Positions 22,645 through 33,553 of a DNA stretch of 64,000 nt are shown here, piece by piece. The notes beneath the pieces were generated by a model. The model had not been told where the DNA came from, searched no databases, and saw only the letters and a program-made list of their open reading frames with translations. Within the stretch, counting starts at the first letter, position 1, and each line of letters opens with the position of its first letter. This DNA is from Ceratobasidium sp. AG-K (Eukaryota; Basidiomycota; Agaricomycetes; Cantharellales; Ceratobasidiaceae): positions 1,488,001 to 1,552,000 of the forward strand of contig JAWNGF010000006.1 of NCBI GenBank assembly GCA_037039685.1. The letters are read 5' to 3'. The position numbers and the translations under genes are program-made.

Positions 22645-25600
22645 TTACTCAGCGCTCGGGCTCCGATCGATAATCCACCACTTTTTGTCATCGCGAACAC
22701 GCCCAATAGCACACTTGATGTTATCCGCGTCGATGACTTCCCCGTTTGAAAGTTGTCCCTCGTACGAGACCACCGTGTACTCGTACGAAGTGTTGACTTC
22801 GGTCCGAGCCTCCAGAATCAATGCGAGCAATAGAGTTTGAGCTTGGTCGTTGGGATTGATGGTCGAGTTGGGTGGAATCGGGAGTGCGAAAAGGTGCTGA
22901 AGCTGCCCATAAAAGGACTGTTGGATAAAGTCGGAGGGGGCGTTGGGAATATGTGCGAGTCGGTCGACCTCGAGCTCGTACTAAATTTATCTTAGGAATG
23001 GTTGAAAATTAACGTAAAAATGAGGTTCTTACCCGAACAAAAGAAGCGTCGCGTCCATCCTCCCGTAGCTTATGATACCCGCGTGCATGGATTAAATCGC
23101 CTCCCTCGGTGATGCGCATTCGTCCCCATTGCATAACCGACGCCGGAACGTACTTCTTGGCCTCTGGGAATGTAACTCCATATGCTGTTACTAAGTGTTT
23201 GGCAATTTTGCAGCACAGTGGTTCTGTCACCGTCAATCGCTCGGAGCGTGGGGTCAATAGCGCGCAATTTGGGTCTAAGTTGTATGCGGCTATGAGAAAT
23301 AAAGTATCTGATCACTAAGTTACTTACAATCTGGAAGTCGGTCGCCCTCAGTTGCCCGACCTTCATCCTCGGCGTCCCTGGCATCTCTCGGGTGACGAAG
23401 CACGATCGTATCATGGAGGTTGTATACCTTGCGAATCACTCGGAGTTGAGCACAATCCAGGATTCGTCGTGCAATATTCGCTGAGTAGTATCGCCGGCTT
23501 CGGACTGAAGTGCCTATGAAGCTGCAGTATCGCTCCATCGGGAAGGCCCAATACGCCCACACGGGTCCTAAGAACTCAATTGAGTCGGCGATATGCAATA
23601 AATAATGAACATTGACGGGGCATGTTTGTAGTCGATTGGCACTGTATTGATAGTATATGCTATTCAACGATAAGCTGCTGGGCGGCAAGTGTATGTATGC
23701 GTTCACGCACCGTTCATATTCTTGAATCCATTCGGCGAATCCATTGTGAATCATAGGAATGTCGCCCCTAGAGATCTCATGATTGACACACATCTTAACC
23801 AGAGTTATTAGGCGAACAAAATGAGTATAATATGATCGCTTAGCAAAGCGACGGCGCAGTAAGCAAGGGGCAAGCTGAGTTGCAAAGAGCATCCAGGACT
23901 CGGCGATAAAATGGCTTCGCTTTTTCAGGTTAGGGACACGACATCCAAATGTAGAGGGAATCGTGCAGCCAGAGTCTTCGCACAGATTCCCAATAAGAGC
24001 CCAGAGTACTGAATCGATCTGATAGCTTTCTTTGCCGTGGTTGATGTCGTTGAAGTCGTCAGTCCACAGGTCAACAAGCTGAGGGATCGAATTAATCCAC
24101 ACCATGTGCATCACTTTGACGGGGAAAGATGCTGGGATGCTAATCGATGAAAGGCGAGCAAGAAGCGAAACCCCCTTCACTCCATAAGTTGTGGCCAGTT
24201 TGGAGCATGCGTGCTCATTTGGTGTTTGGAGGACCTCATGGCCTTGCTCAATAGTCTCTGCATGCGTTCGCAGAGGCAGGTCTAGTGGGTCGGTAGTCGT
24301 TCCGTCTGGACGATGCAGGGGACAATACATATGCGTACCTCCCTTGGCAGTCCGACCGGGAATTGCCTCATGCATACAGAATTGACAAGGGAACCGAGCA
24401 TTATGACCCAAGAATTCGAGTAATTTAGTGATTGCCGGTATGTCGCCAAAGACCGCCAGAAGATATGCGCATAGTAAGAAAACCTCATCATGGAGCATAT
24501 CTACAGCTTTGACTCCCTTAGCAAGCTCGATAAGTTCATCAATAAGCGGTTGTAGGAAAGAATTGATGTCCTTGGGCGAATGAGGACCCGGTATCATGCC
24601 GACGCAGATAATATTCTCAAGAAGGTTTCGAATTTCGGGCGGAAGGTTATAGTTGATCAGAATTATTGGCCAGCAAGTGTTTTTCCGACGCTTGAAAGGA
24701 CATAGGCCATCGATCGACAGGCCAAATGCAAGCTTGCGACGGTCTTCAAATTGATAATAGGGCTGTTCCTTGCCCTCTATCTTCACCTTGGTACGTTTCA
24801 GTTTTTTGTATCGTTTGCCACCAAAGATTTCGTCAATGTTGCCTGATTGCTGATAGTTTGCGCGGTACTTGAGCTTCTCACAAGTCAATTTGTTCCAAAA
24901 AAGAGCAAGAGCCTGAGGGATCATAGGAACATATGAAAAGACTGAATATGGCAGGCCAGCAGGATTTAGTCAAGGTGCCTTGCAGTATGGGCATTCCTGT
25001 AGGTTGCCTAGATAGCCAGTGTAACATACGCAAGAGTTTTTGCAGCAGTGGTATTTGATAGGTTTGAGCACTGAGAGGGAGAGCATCTGCGCATGTACAA
25101 GTTTAAGCAATCAAAGAGCTCCATGGGACTGTTTATGAACAAATGCTTCTTGCATTGCTTTGTAACTACGTACAGTCAGCTTGTGCTGGACTATAAATTT
25201 AAATGACAGGATATCATCTAAAACATCAGGAGTAATGAAAAGCAAAGCTAAATCGTATAGAAATTAGCAAGAATTGCATCAAGAGCGCTGAGAGACTTAC
25301 CATTCTTTGCTGCATCCAACGTGAACCCTGCCCGCAGTTGTGCCTTGGGGGAAAGACCACTGGTTGCTGGATTGTACCCCTCATCTCCGGGGTTGGATGC
25401 GTCGGAGCCAGGGGGTCCAACAGACAACTCTGAATTGCTGTTGGGAAGCTCAGAGGACTTTGTAATAGTCCGATTGCCAATATCAGTATGTGGATGTGCG
25501 CGCATTACTTGCGCCCAGATGTGCGTTAAATTGACCTCTGGGATAGGATCTGGTTCCTGGGGCTTGTAGGGGATAGGAAAGGGTGGATCTGGGGGTTTGG

Positions 25601-25900
25601 GGGAGCTGTTGAACATGGGGTGCATGCCAGGTTCAGACCAAGCAATAGCAGATCCATGGCGTGCATTGAGCAAAGCCCTACTAGATGAATGTTGACAAAA
25701 AATTTCACTGCAGTAATGTATGTTAGCCAAATAAGATTTTGATTTGCAGTCAAACAGCATGCTCATCGTATTCTTGCCCGATTCTCCTTTGAATTTCGAC
25801 GCTTTTTCCCCCAGATTCCTTGAAGGTGATGCTTCCGCGTCTCAGTTGTCACTGGTTTGGTGCATCTGCTGCATTCACAAGGCACTTTCTGTTTTCCCAT
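22645..25900 (-). pseudogene. Tnp2-type (CACTA/EnSpm-like) transposase, one in-frame stop
   Basis: The start ATG is at 25900 (MGKQKVPCECSRC, then a KHHLQG segment); stop at 22645. The large central exon covers 24924-23320 (534 codons). It contains DGLCPFKRRKNTCWPIILIN, GLIPGPHSP-like and GDIPAITKLLEFLGHNARFP followed by CQFC. Later exons carry the C-terminal blocks (ERLTVTEPLCCKIA; YELEVDRLAHIPNAP; FYGQLQHLF; CAIGRVRDDKKWWIIDRS). These are the hallmarks of the Tnp2 transposase group of Agaricomycetes. Just upstream of 24924 the same frame reads CPYCKAP and then TGA at 24972-24970, followed without other change by LNPAGLPYS, so a single nonsense mutation interrupts it. Splice sites of the small exons were not all fixed. 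Its partner gene starts divergently at 26322. Confidence 0.72.
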
Positions 25901-26321
25901 CAATGAGGCGGAGAATCTATGCAAGGGGCGACGCGGAAATTTTGGAGTTGTGGCGGTGCATTGCCACTTAAGCACTGGAGGATGTATATATACAATCCGC
26001 CTCCGTGCGCTCACCCCCCCTTTCTCCCAACCACCCCCTTGTTCCTATTGCCCATTTATCAACCAGCTCCAATAAGTTTGACGCATTAATTAACTCAAGG
26101 TATTTTTCTGTTCCCTTGCCAAGTATCTAATTTTTATTGCTCACTCCAAACCCCCATCCATGCTGACACAACATTCATTCCACTCTTACCCGCCGAATGG
26201 CCCATTCTCTATTACCTTCCTCATAACCAGTGTGTACAAGACTTTCTTACATGTTATCTATTCATTTGACACGGTCTGACGCATTAGTTCACATTTTTCG
26301 CTTATTTATAGCGCATTTACT
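25901..26321. promoter_or_regulatory. Divergent intergenic promoter region
   Basis: 421 bp between the Tnp2 start (25900, minus) and the partner gene start (26322, plus). CT-rich tracts and a TATATATA box near 25984-25992 are visible. This is probably a shared bidirectional control region; no coding sequence. Confidence 0.4.
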
Positions 26322-27233
26322 ATGCCATTGGCAAACCCTCCAAATGCTGGCACCACATCAAAGTCTGACGTCAATGATGAGTCTAATAGCAACATGATAC
26401 ATGTGGGGAATGGTTAGTGCAGATCAATTTTCATCTTCAATCTCATGGCTGATTATGATCGGGTCTAGCCTTGGTGGAGTACATTCAAAATGGTACCGCC
26501 ATCAAGATCACAAACGCCAACAGCACTGTCAAGAAGTTCCGTATCCTCCCAAGGCCCAAAGACCCCTCCAGTTGCAAGCTTGAGCAGGAGCTATGGTGCA
26601 AGGGTACCAAAGCCACCAGGACCCACAGCAATTACTTAAATTACCAAGTAAGTTTCTGTCGCCTGTATCTGTTGCCTGTATTTGATTGAGACTGATTTTA
26701 TTTAGCAAAAGGTCCGCAACAACACAAAGATTGCGCTCAAAGGGAACACCAACATCAAGTGGAAAGACTGCCCCTTGGAGGCAAGGGTCAATGTTAGCAT
26801 GGCAATAAGTAAATGAATTTGCCACAGTCACTCAATGCTTATCTGGTTTTGTAGCTTAAAAGAAAATACCCTTATTTCTACTGATTTGCAAACAACTGGG
26901 CCGCCCAGGAGATTATGCGGCGCATACTTGCAAACAAGCGCAATCACATCAATAATAAGTCCGTTCAGCAACAAGCCAAGGCATCCCAGCAAAAGGCAAA
27001 AGGCAAGCAGCCTGCGACTGGCAACCAGAAGGATAGCCAGGTCCACTTGACCTCAATTATGGATAACCAAAGTAAGTTTCATTTCATTCTATAATTACAT
27101 TCTATTGACTCTTGTTAGCTGATGGAGCAGGCCCAAGCAACTCTGGGTGCACATCCAACCCTGGTCCATTACAGAAACAAGCCAAGCTGAACAAAGACAC
27201 AGACACAGACGAGGACAAGGACAATGTGAACAG
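26322..27233 (+). pseudogene. Tnp2-partner gene of unknown function, cut by retroelement O
   Basis: Exons 26322-26412 (MPLANPPNAG), 26469-26647 (LVEYIQNGTAIKI, CKLEQELWCKG), from 26706 (VRNNTKIALKGNT, IKWKDCPLEARVNV), and later coding blocks around 26909-27063 (IMRRILANKRNHINNKS, Gln/Lys-rich) and 27117-27233 (GPSNSGCTSNPGPLQKQAK, DTDTDEDKDN). The first two introns have GT/AG ends in phase; later ones are less certain. No known domain is evident. Divergent placement next to the Tnp2 transposase suggests the second (TNPA-like) gene of a CACTA-like element, which is inference. The frame runs straight into the 5' LTR of element O at 27234, so the gene is interrupted. Confidence 0.5.
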
Positions 27234-28005
27234 TGTCACGACCTTTTGTTTTCCTCGTTTGTTGCTCTGTTTGGTCTCGTTCTGCTCACCTTGGCGCATT
27301 TAGTCGCTATTATGTAAGCCATGACCGCGGGACATGCTCGCCTGGCTAGCTTCACTTGTTCCTTGTTTTCCATGGACTTGTCACGCCTCCTTTGTTCTGT
27401 CCTTGCTTCTCTCGGACTCCTGCTTTCTCCCCTTTGTTGCATACTCTCTATTGTACATATACCAGCGACACAAGTCTTGCTACCACAAGACTTGTTCTCT
27501 TGTCGTTTTCCCATCACTCATTGTGTGACTTACTTAGGCCTTAGTTGCCATCCATTCAACCTTTGCCGTCGTCCCAACCCCCATCCTCACTGCCTGTGGA
27601 GTCTTGGCCTCCAAGGTTTGGTTAGGGTTGTGACACTAGAACAAGTCTTTTTGCCTTTGTTGCGGATACAGCCTTCATCGCTGTCGGAACCAGGTTTATC
27701 ATCACCGGGTTATCTCTGAGCACTGCACACCTTTCACCATTGATAGCTAATACCCCTATCTCTCCCCTGCATCATTTACACGTTGAGGCATATTGCAGCT
27801 CGCATCCATTAGCATGTTGACAACGTCCCCTATCCTCTGATATCACTGAGCCGTTGCCACCTAATCAGGAAGCGCTGCTCATATATTCTATTGGAACAAG
27901 GACCTCTGACACTTTTGCCTTGAACCTACTGTCGACTAGGTTCCCCCTTCTATCTATCTCTACCCAGGGGACTTTTTATTTTTTGATAATCAACACTACT
28001 AGCCA
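27234..28005 (+). repeat. 5' LTR of element O
   Basis: Starts TGTCACG. The end is placed at 28005 (...AGCCA) because a TGG-type primer site follows at 28010. The first 159 nt match the start of the 3' LTR at 63842 with about four substitutions. The 3' boundary cannot be confirmed, since the other LTR is cut by the window edge. Confidence 0.7.
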
Positions 28006-28009
28006 TATT

Positions 28010-28027
28010 TGGTTGCAGCGCACCAGG
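28010..28027 (+). promoter_or_regulatory. Candidate tRNA primer-binding site of element O
   Basis: TGGTTGCAGCGCACCAGG begins with TGG, the complement of a tRNA CCA end. I found no complementary copy in O's LTR, so O appears tRNA-primed, unlike A/B/C and D. The tRNA is not identified. Confidence 0.45.
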
Positions 28028-28146
28028 AAGCGCACTTATTATAGCTCATGTCGGTTTACCCACAAGGGGAATTGGTTTCAGGACGCATCAGTAGAACTTT
28101 CGGCCTAGGATGCTCAACATCCCAGATTCCAAGTGCAACCAGCATC

Positions 28147-28786
28147 ATGTCAGGCAAGACAGGGACCTCTCAATTGGATCCTACAGTTCAGGGAACCGAG
28201 CCGTATCAAGTATCATTTGGTGTAGGGGCCCCAGCGGCTACATCGTCGCCACCCAACGCAAACTGCGATAATGCCTCCATGCGCACTGGGGATCTCCAAG
28301 CCCCAGAACCAGAAGCAAGTGGACAAGTGGAAACCAGACCATCAGACCAATATATCGAGAGCCATCTAGAAAGTGGTCAATGGTACAACACTTGCAGGAC
28401 CACCAATGAGGATATTGCTGCCTTCCTACTTAGAATTGCACAACAAGTCAAAATCACTAGTAGACGTGTCAATAATATCCACCAATGGATACTCTACAAT
28501 TCAGGGGATGGCGACCTAAATCTTCAAAACATTCAAGCCACTCAAGCCAACATTCAAACCAATCAAGCGCTCCTCAATACTATGCAAAACGATATGGACG
28601 TTCTGATTCGCCAGGCCGGGGGATGTGCTTATCAGCCTGGTAACCAAGGAAGAAAGGGAAATCTCGATGCATCGCAACCTCAGGGCGGGGCCCCTCTTAA
28701 TCAACAAGCACGAGGAAGGTCTATTGGGTGTTTTACACTCGGTCCAGCCCCCGCAGCTCCACCTGCCACTAGCACTACTCCTGCTG
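28147..28786 (+). CDS. gag: Element O gag, N-terminal fragment
   Basis: ATG at 28147 (MSGKTGTSQLDPT). The segment is Pro/Ser/Gly-rich with a helical stretch (IAQQVKITSRRVNNIHQW). It is cut after CCT GCT G by element A. The frame resumes at 36019-36027, then 37346, with no base lost or gained. Gag builds the intracellular particle. Confidence 0.8.
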
Positions 28787-29241
28787 TGTCGTAAGCTTCT
28801 TCTTGGTGGCTGTAAGGCAGGCCGCGATGGGGAGTGGACGGCACTAAGACCTAAGTGACCTCTTGAACCGCAACACACTTAAGTGTCTGTAGGCTCTTGA
28901 GGGTAGGGGTGGTTCTAAGTGTCACTCAAAGGGGATGTTTTGACGAGACAAAACAAGCTGGGGTTACCAGGCTTGTTGGTCTTCTATATATAATCAAGAA
29001 GTGGCCGAGTCATACAAGGCGCAGCCACATGAGTCATACAGTCTACCAGTCAGGAGTGTCCATGTGAGTCATGCTGTATGAACAGACATGACTCGTACAA
29101 AGCACAGCCGCGTTACACAATGTAACAGAATAACCACAAGAAGGTGGCAACGCGGCAAATGGAGACGAGAACGTAACATAAAGAAGGAGACAGGAGGGCG
29201 AGACAACGGGCGAGTCCGATGGAGTGAGCTAGCTCACGACA
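28787..29241 (-). repeat. Element A 3' LTR
   Basis: 455 bp, ends TGTCGT...ACGACA; matches 35559-36013 base for base as far as I can compare. Confidence 0.93.
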
Positions 29242-29282
29242 TTACTCCCCCTTAAGAGTCCGTTTGGGGGACCTGAACGGAC

Positions 29283-30047
29283 CTACTGCACTGTACAGTC
29301 CCTTTCCTTCTTCAGCATAAAGTTTTCCAGCCCCTCCTCCTCCTCCAAGGTCAGGTCGATGGGATTAAAAATGGTATTTCCCGGTTCGTCCGAGAACTTC
29401 TCCCATTCTTCCCAAGTTTCTTCCTTCGTCCAGTCCGCCTTGGACCAGTCCAAAACCCTCTCCTGGACCTCCACAAACTCCTCATCCCACTGTCGCACAT
29501 CGGGCTCTACCTCCTTCCATGCCAACACGTCCGTCTCCTCCTTCCTCCACCAGTAAGGTTCCCATTCAATTTTTTCCTTCTGGTACCTCCCCCTTTCCAT
29601 CCTCCAATCGCTTAGGTCCTTCTCGTAGTTGGCGTCCCAGGCGTCGTTCCATCTAGGTCGGAGCGTTGGCTGCCTTCCCTCGTAGCCTGGTACCCACTCG
29701 CTTGAGTACGCTCCTTCTTGTCCCCATTCGACCACTCCGAGCATGTGGGTGGAGAGGAGGACAACCTCCGAGACCTGGAATGCGGCGCACCCTCGGCAGA
29801 CAAATATGTCCTTTCGCAGGAGCTGCATGCGTGTTGGCCATTTTTTTCCGACCCACTGGAATTCCCCCAAGTCTGAGTGGAGGATGTCGTCCGAGGCCCT
29901 GAAGTGCATCCTTCCAGAGCTTTGTTGCGACCTCTTGAAGACGTAGAGGGCAGCTCCGGAGTCGAGAATCCTTGCCGTGGCAAAGGCAGGTCCTTTGAGG
30001 ACACGGGTGAGGTTGTTGGTGATGGTGGAACGGGTGACGGCAGGCAT
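29283..30047 (-). CDS. Element A ORF3 (intact, 254 aa), overlapping pol
   Basis: Starts at ATG 30047 (MPAVTRSTITNN) inside the 3' end of pol, in the -1 frame relative to pol, and runs to 29283, close to the 3' LTR. The N-terminal half has a Cys-rich spot (VCRGC). Residues about 130-225 are unusually rich in Trp, Glu and Lys with repeated WxxE/DW spacing (DLSDWRMERGRYQKE; VLDWSKADWTKEETWEEW), probably long helices. Near the end is PIDLTLEEEE (about residues 229-238): hydrophobic-Asp-Leu-Thr followed by acids, which resembles a SUMO-interacting motif. No known domain; no signal peptide or membrane segment, so it is not env. It is conserved in B and C. The position suggests an accessory protein; its function is unknown. 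Confidence 0.72.
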   Translation of the reverse strand: MPAVTRSTITNNLTRVLKGPAFATARILDSGAALYVFKRSQQSSGRMHFRASDDILHSDLGEFQWVGKKWPTRMQLLRKDIFVCRGCAAFQVSEVVLLSTHMLGVVEWGQEGAYSSEWVPGYEGRQPTLRPRWNDAWDANYEKDLSDWRMERGRYQKEKIEWEPYWWRKEETDVLAWKEVEPDVRQWDEEFVEVQERVLDWSKADWTKEETWEEWEKFSDEPGNTIFNPIDLTLEEEEGLENFMLKKERDCTVQ

Positions 30048-33000
30048 TGTAGAGGGCAAAAAAGATTTAAAGCGTAGAGTTGAGGGTGTTTCTTGGAATA
30101 GTAGCAAGTTTTGCAAGTGACACTACTGGTTTCGCCGCCTCTGCCTTTTATCCTCCCTGGAGCGTAGTTAGAAGGCGTGGGAGCCTCGGGGTGTCGGCGT
30201 AGAAGGTCCTTGATGATCTTTGAAAGGTGGCCAAAATCTTCCGCCCTTTGTTCTGTGTCTTCTTCGCTTCCATAACCCTTCCATCTGACCCTGTAAAAAA
30301 GACCGTCCTTTGTCTCTTTCCAGTCCAAAATCCTATCTACTTCGTATTCTTCCTCTCCTTCTTCTGTTATGATCGGCGGTGGTCGGGGTTGGTTACGGCT
30401 GAATTCAGTGTCTCCTTTGTAAGGGCTCAGCAGATCGATGTGGAAAACAGGGTGCACCCTCATTGTTGCCGGCAAATCAAGCTCATAAGCGTGTGACCCT
30501 ATCTGTCGCTTCACAACAAATGGCCCGTGCTTTTTGTTATCCAGCTTCTTTGATGGTCTCTTTGTCTGAATGTTCTTTCCCAGCAGCCAAACTAGATCTC
30601 CTTCTTGGTACTCGTTCTCCGGATCTTCTTTTGGGAGCCTTTGGGTTTCCATTGATGCAATTGCTTCGTCCCGGATTTTACGCCATTTCCCTGTGATGTT
30701 GTTTGCTTCTGGAACCGCTGATTCTTCTGTTGAGATGTTCCACAGTGGTTCCCTTCCATAGACAATCTCGAAGGGGGAACTACCCGTTACGCGGTGCTTC
30801 TGTAGATTATAGCTAAATTCCGCAATTGGTAACAAGTCCGCCCAATCATCCTGCCGGTAGTTGACGAACGATCGTAGCCAGCCTTCCATCCATTGATTGA
30901 TTCTCTCCGTTATTCCATCTGTTTGGGGGTGGTAGGCAGTACTGAAACCTGGGCTAGTTCCAATTTTCTCATAGATGGCTTTCATAAGTTTGGAATTGAA
31001 AGTAGTCCCTCGGTCTGAGATTGTGCTCTTTGGAAAACCGTGCAGTTTCCAAACATTTGTGATGAAAAGATTTGCAAGGTCGCTTGCCGTGTGAGATTCT
31101 TTGCAGGGTATGAAGTGCGCCATTCTTGAGAATCGGTCCACCACTACTAAGATGCTATCTGATCCCCTGGACTTTGGTAACTTCACTACAAAGTCAAATG
31201 CTATGTCTTCCCACGGTCCTTTTGGAATTTCCAGAGGCTTGATCGGGACTATTGATTTCGATCCCTTTGTCCGTTGGCAGGTCTCGCATGATTCCACGTA
31301 TCTGTTTATGCTTTGCTTCATTCCTGGCCAGAAGTATCTTCTTGATATTAGTTCCAGTGTTCTAGCCTGTCCTTGATGTCCAGCGACCTTTGAGTCGTGA
31401 TGAATTTGCATAATGGCCAGTCTGGATTCCTTATCTTCTGGCACGTAGATCCTTCCCTTGAACCATAATAGTCCCTCCTTGAAATCATAATCTTTTGCGC
31501 TGTGTTGTAGGGTTTTTGGTAATGTTTCCCTCGATTTGCAGATTTCTTTGATTCGTGCTAGTCCTTCATCTGTTTCCTGAGCCTCCTTGATAGTCTCTAT
31601 GATGTTCGTGTCTACTTGTCCCATAAATCCTTTGAACCTTTCGACAGAAATCATTACTTGTTCAGGCGTGGGGGTATCTTCATGGTCTGGTCGCCTAGAC
31701 AATAGGTCCGGTTTAGATGACAGGATTCCAGGGCGATATATGATATCAAAGTTATAGGAAGCAAGCAACTGATGCCATCTTGCGTGTCGACGGTTGAAAG
31801 TTCTTGCTTCCTTCCAGAACTGTAGATTCCTATGATCGGTGTAGATGGTGATAGGGTCCTTTGTTCCCTCTAGGTAAAGTCTCCAATGAGTTAAAGATTC
31901 TATGATTGCCATAAGTTCCTTATCGTGGACGTCGTAGTTGAGCTGAGCCTCGTTGAAAGATTTTGAAAGAAAAGCAATAGGGTGTAGGTAGCCATCATCC
32001 TGCCTTTGCGACAGGATTGCTCCCATTGCTACTCCACTTGCGTCTGTTTCCAAGAAGAAGGGTTTATCAGGGTTCGGATGGCGTAGAGTCGGTTCCTTGC
32101 TGATTTCCGTTTTTAAGGCTTCAAATGCTTCCTTCTGATCGTTTCCCCATTCCCATTTGTTCTCCTTTCTTGTTAAGGCTGTCAGGGGCTTTGCTAATCG
32201 GCTGAAATTCGGTACAAATCTTCGGTAGAAATTTGCGAACCCTAGGAAGGCTTGGACTTGCTTGACTGTTTTTGGTTCCTTCCATTCCTTTATTGCCTTG
32301 ACCTTTTCTTCCTCCATTGAGATGCCCGAATCGCTGATTCCAAGTCCGGTATACGTTAATTTGGTGACAAAGAATTCGCATTTTGGAAGCTTTGCGAAAA
32401 GATTTTCCTCCAGTAAGATTTTTAGTACTTTTCTGACATCCACGGTATGTTGGCTTCTGTCCTTGGAGAAGACTAGGATGTCGTCAATGTATACAATGAC
32501 ACATACGTCGATAAGATCATGGAAAATGTGATTCATATATCTTTGGAAGATGGCGGGCGCGTTCTTTAGTCCAAAAGGCATGACGACGTATTCGAAGAGT
32601 CCTTCTTTTGTTCTGAAAGCTGTCTTCTATTCGTCGCCTTCCCTGATTCTTATATTGTTGAAACCCATGCGTAGATCAATCTTGGAGAAAATTTTCGCGT
32701 CCTTGATTTTATCCAGCAGGTCTTCCATTAGGGGCATTGGGAATCTATCGTCCTTTGTAATGGCATTTACTCCTCTGAGGTCTTGAACAAGTCGTAGCTG
32801 GCGAATTGCTCCTGGATTTTTTGGATCGATGGGTTTTTTAACAAAGAAACAAGGTGATGCAATGGGTGATTTGCTTGGTCGGATCTTTCCCGCTGCGATT
32901 TCCTCATCCAGGTATTCTCTTAGTGCAATTGATTCAGCTGGAGAGAGTGGGATTGGTCTGGCCGGCTTTGGAAGTTCAGCTCCTTCCTTGAAATCTATGG

Positions 33001-33526
33001 CGCAGTCGTAAGGTCGATGATCTGGGATCCTTTTGAATTTCTCTTCACTGAAAACATCGGCAAATTCCTTGAATTCTTCGGGTAGGTCGTCTATTGAGGC
33101 TGTTCTTGCTTGGATGGGTTCTGGGCGCCATGATACGTGCTTCGTTTTCCAATCAATGACCGGATTTGCTTCTTCTAACCATTCTAGTCCTAGGATAAGT
33201 TTAGTTTCTCCAGTAGGCATAGCAAAGAAGACTTGTTTAAAGGTTCTTCCTTCCACGTCTAGTTCCAGCTTAGCTTTGAAGCATATTTGGTGAGAGAGTT
33301 CTTTTCCCTGGATACCGATTACTTTTCTCGGAGTGGAAAGTTCCATGAGTGGGATGTTGTTGGATCGTGCCCAAGAGATGTCCAAGAAGTTTTTTGATGC
33401 TCCAGAATCGATGAGGGTTGGGATAGGTTCTGTGATTCCGGCAACGTTTGCGTAAACAATGGTTGACTCATTTGTTGCTCTAAAGTACATTGTTTCCGTT
33501 GCCGGTTTTTTGGTCTCTCCACACAC
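29612..33526 (-). pseudogene. pol: Element A pol (PR-RT-RNaseH-IN-chromodomain), one stop
   Basis: Reading from 33526: aspartic protease (LIDSGASKNF), RT (MPFGLKNAPAIFQ; YIDDILVFSK), RNase H (FFLETDASGVAMG; TDHRNLQFW), integrase with an HHCC finger (HHDSKVAGHQGQ; CETCQRTKG) and the D-D-E core (DIAFDFVVKL; SDRGTTFNSK; DGITERINQW). A chromodomain follows (EYEVDRILDWKE; YRVRWKGYG), then a 150-codon tail that shares DNA with ORF3. TAG at 32629-32627 replaces the Trp found in B and C (EGDxW/KTAF), so RT is interrupted unless suppressed. Pol is in the -1 frame relative to gag and open back to the slippery site at 33553. Confidence 0.88.
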
Positions 33527-33553
33527 AGTTAGAGGGAGACCCCTTCTTTTCCC
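33512..33553 (-). promoter_or_regulatory. -1 ribosomal frameshift signal, element A
   Basis: GGGAAAA at 33553-33547 sits in the gag frame as G GGA AAA. Five nt later a GGTCTC/GAGACC stem-loop (to 33512) follows, with the gag stop in its loop. Same as in B and C. Confidence 0.7.

Noticed and set aside
27850..28110. Open frames in O's 5' LTR region as host genes
   Set aside because: The sequence lies in the LTR and leader, as shown by the match of its start to the 3' LTR.
29283..30047. ORF3 as an envelope gene
   Set aside because: No signal peptide, transmembrane helix or fusion-like segment in ORF3 of either lineage.
30227..33293. Plus-strand open frames across element A as genes
   Set aside because: They are antisense shadows of A's pol; the same shadows recur in B and C on the opposite strand.
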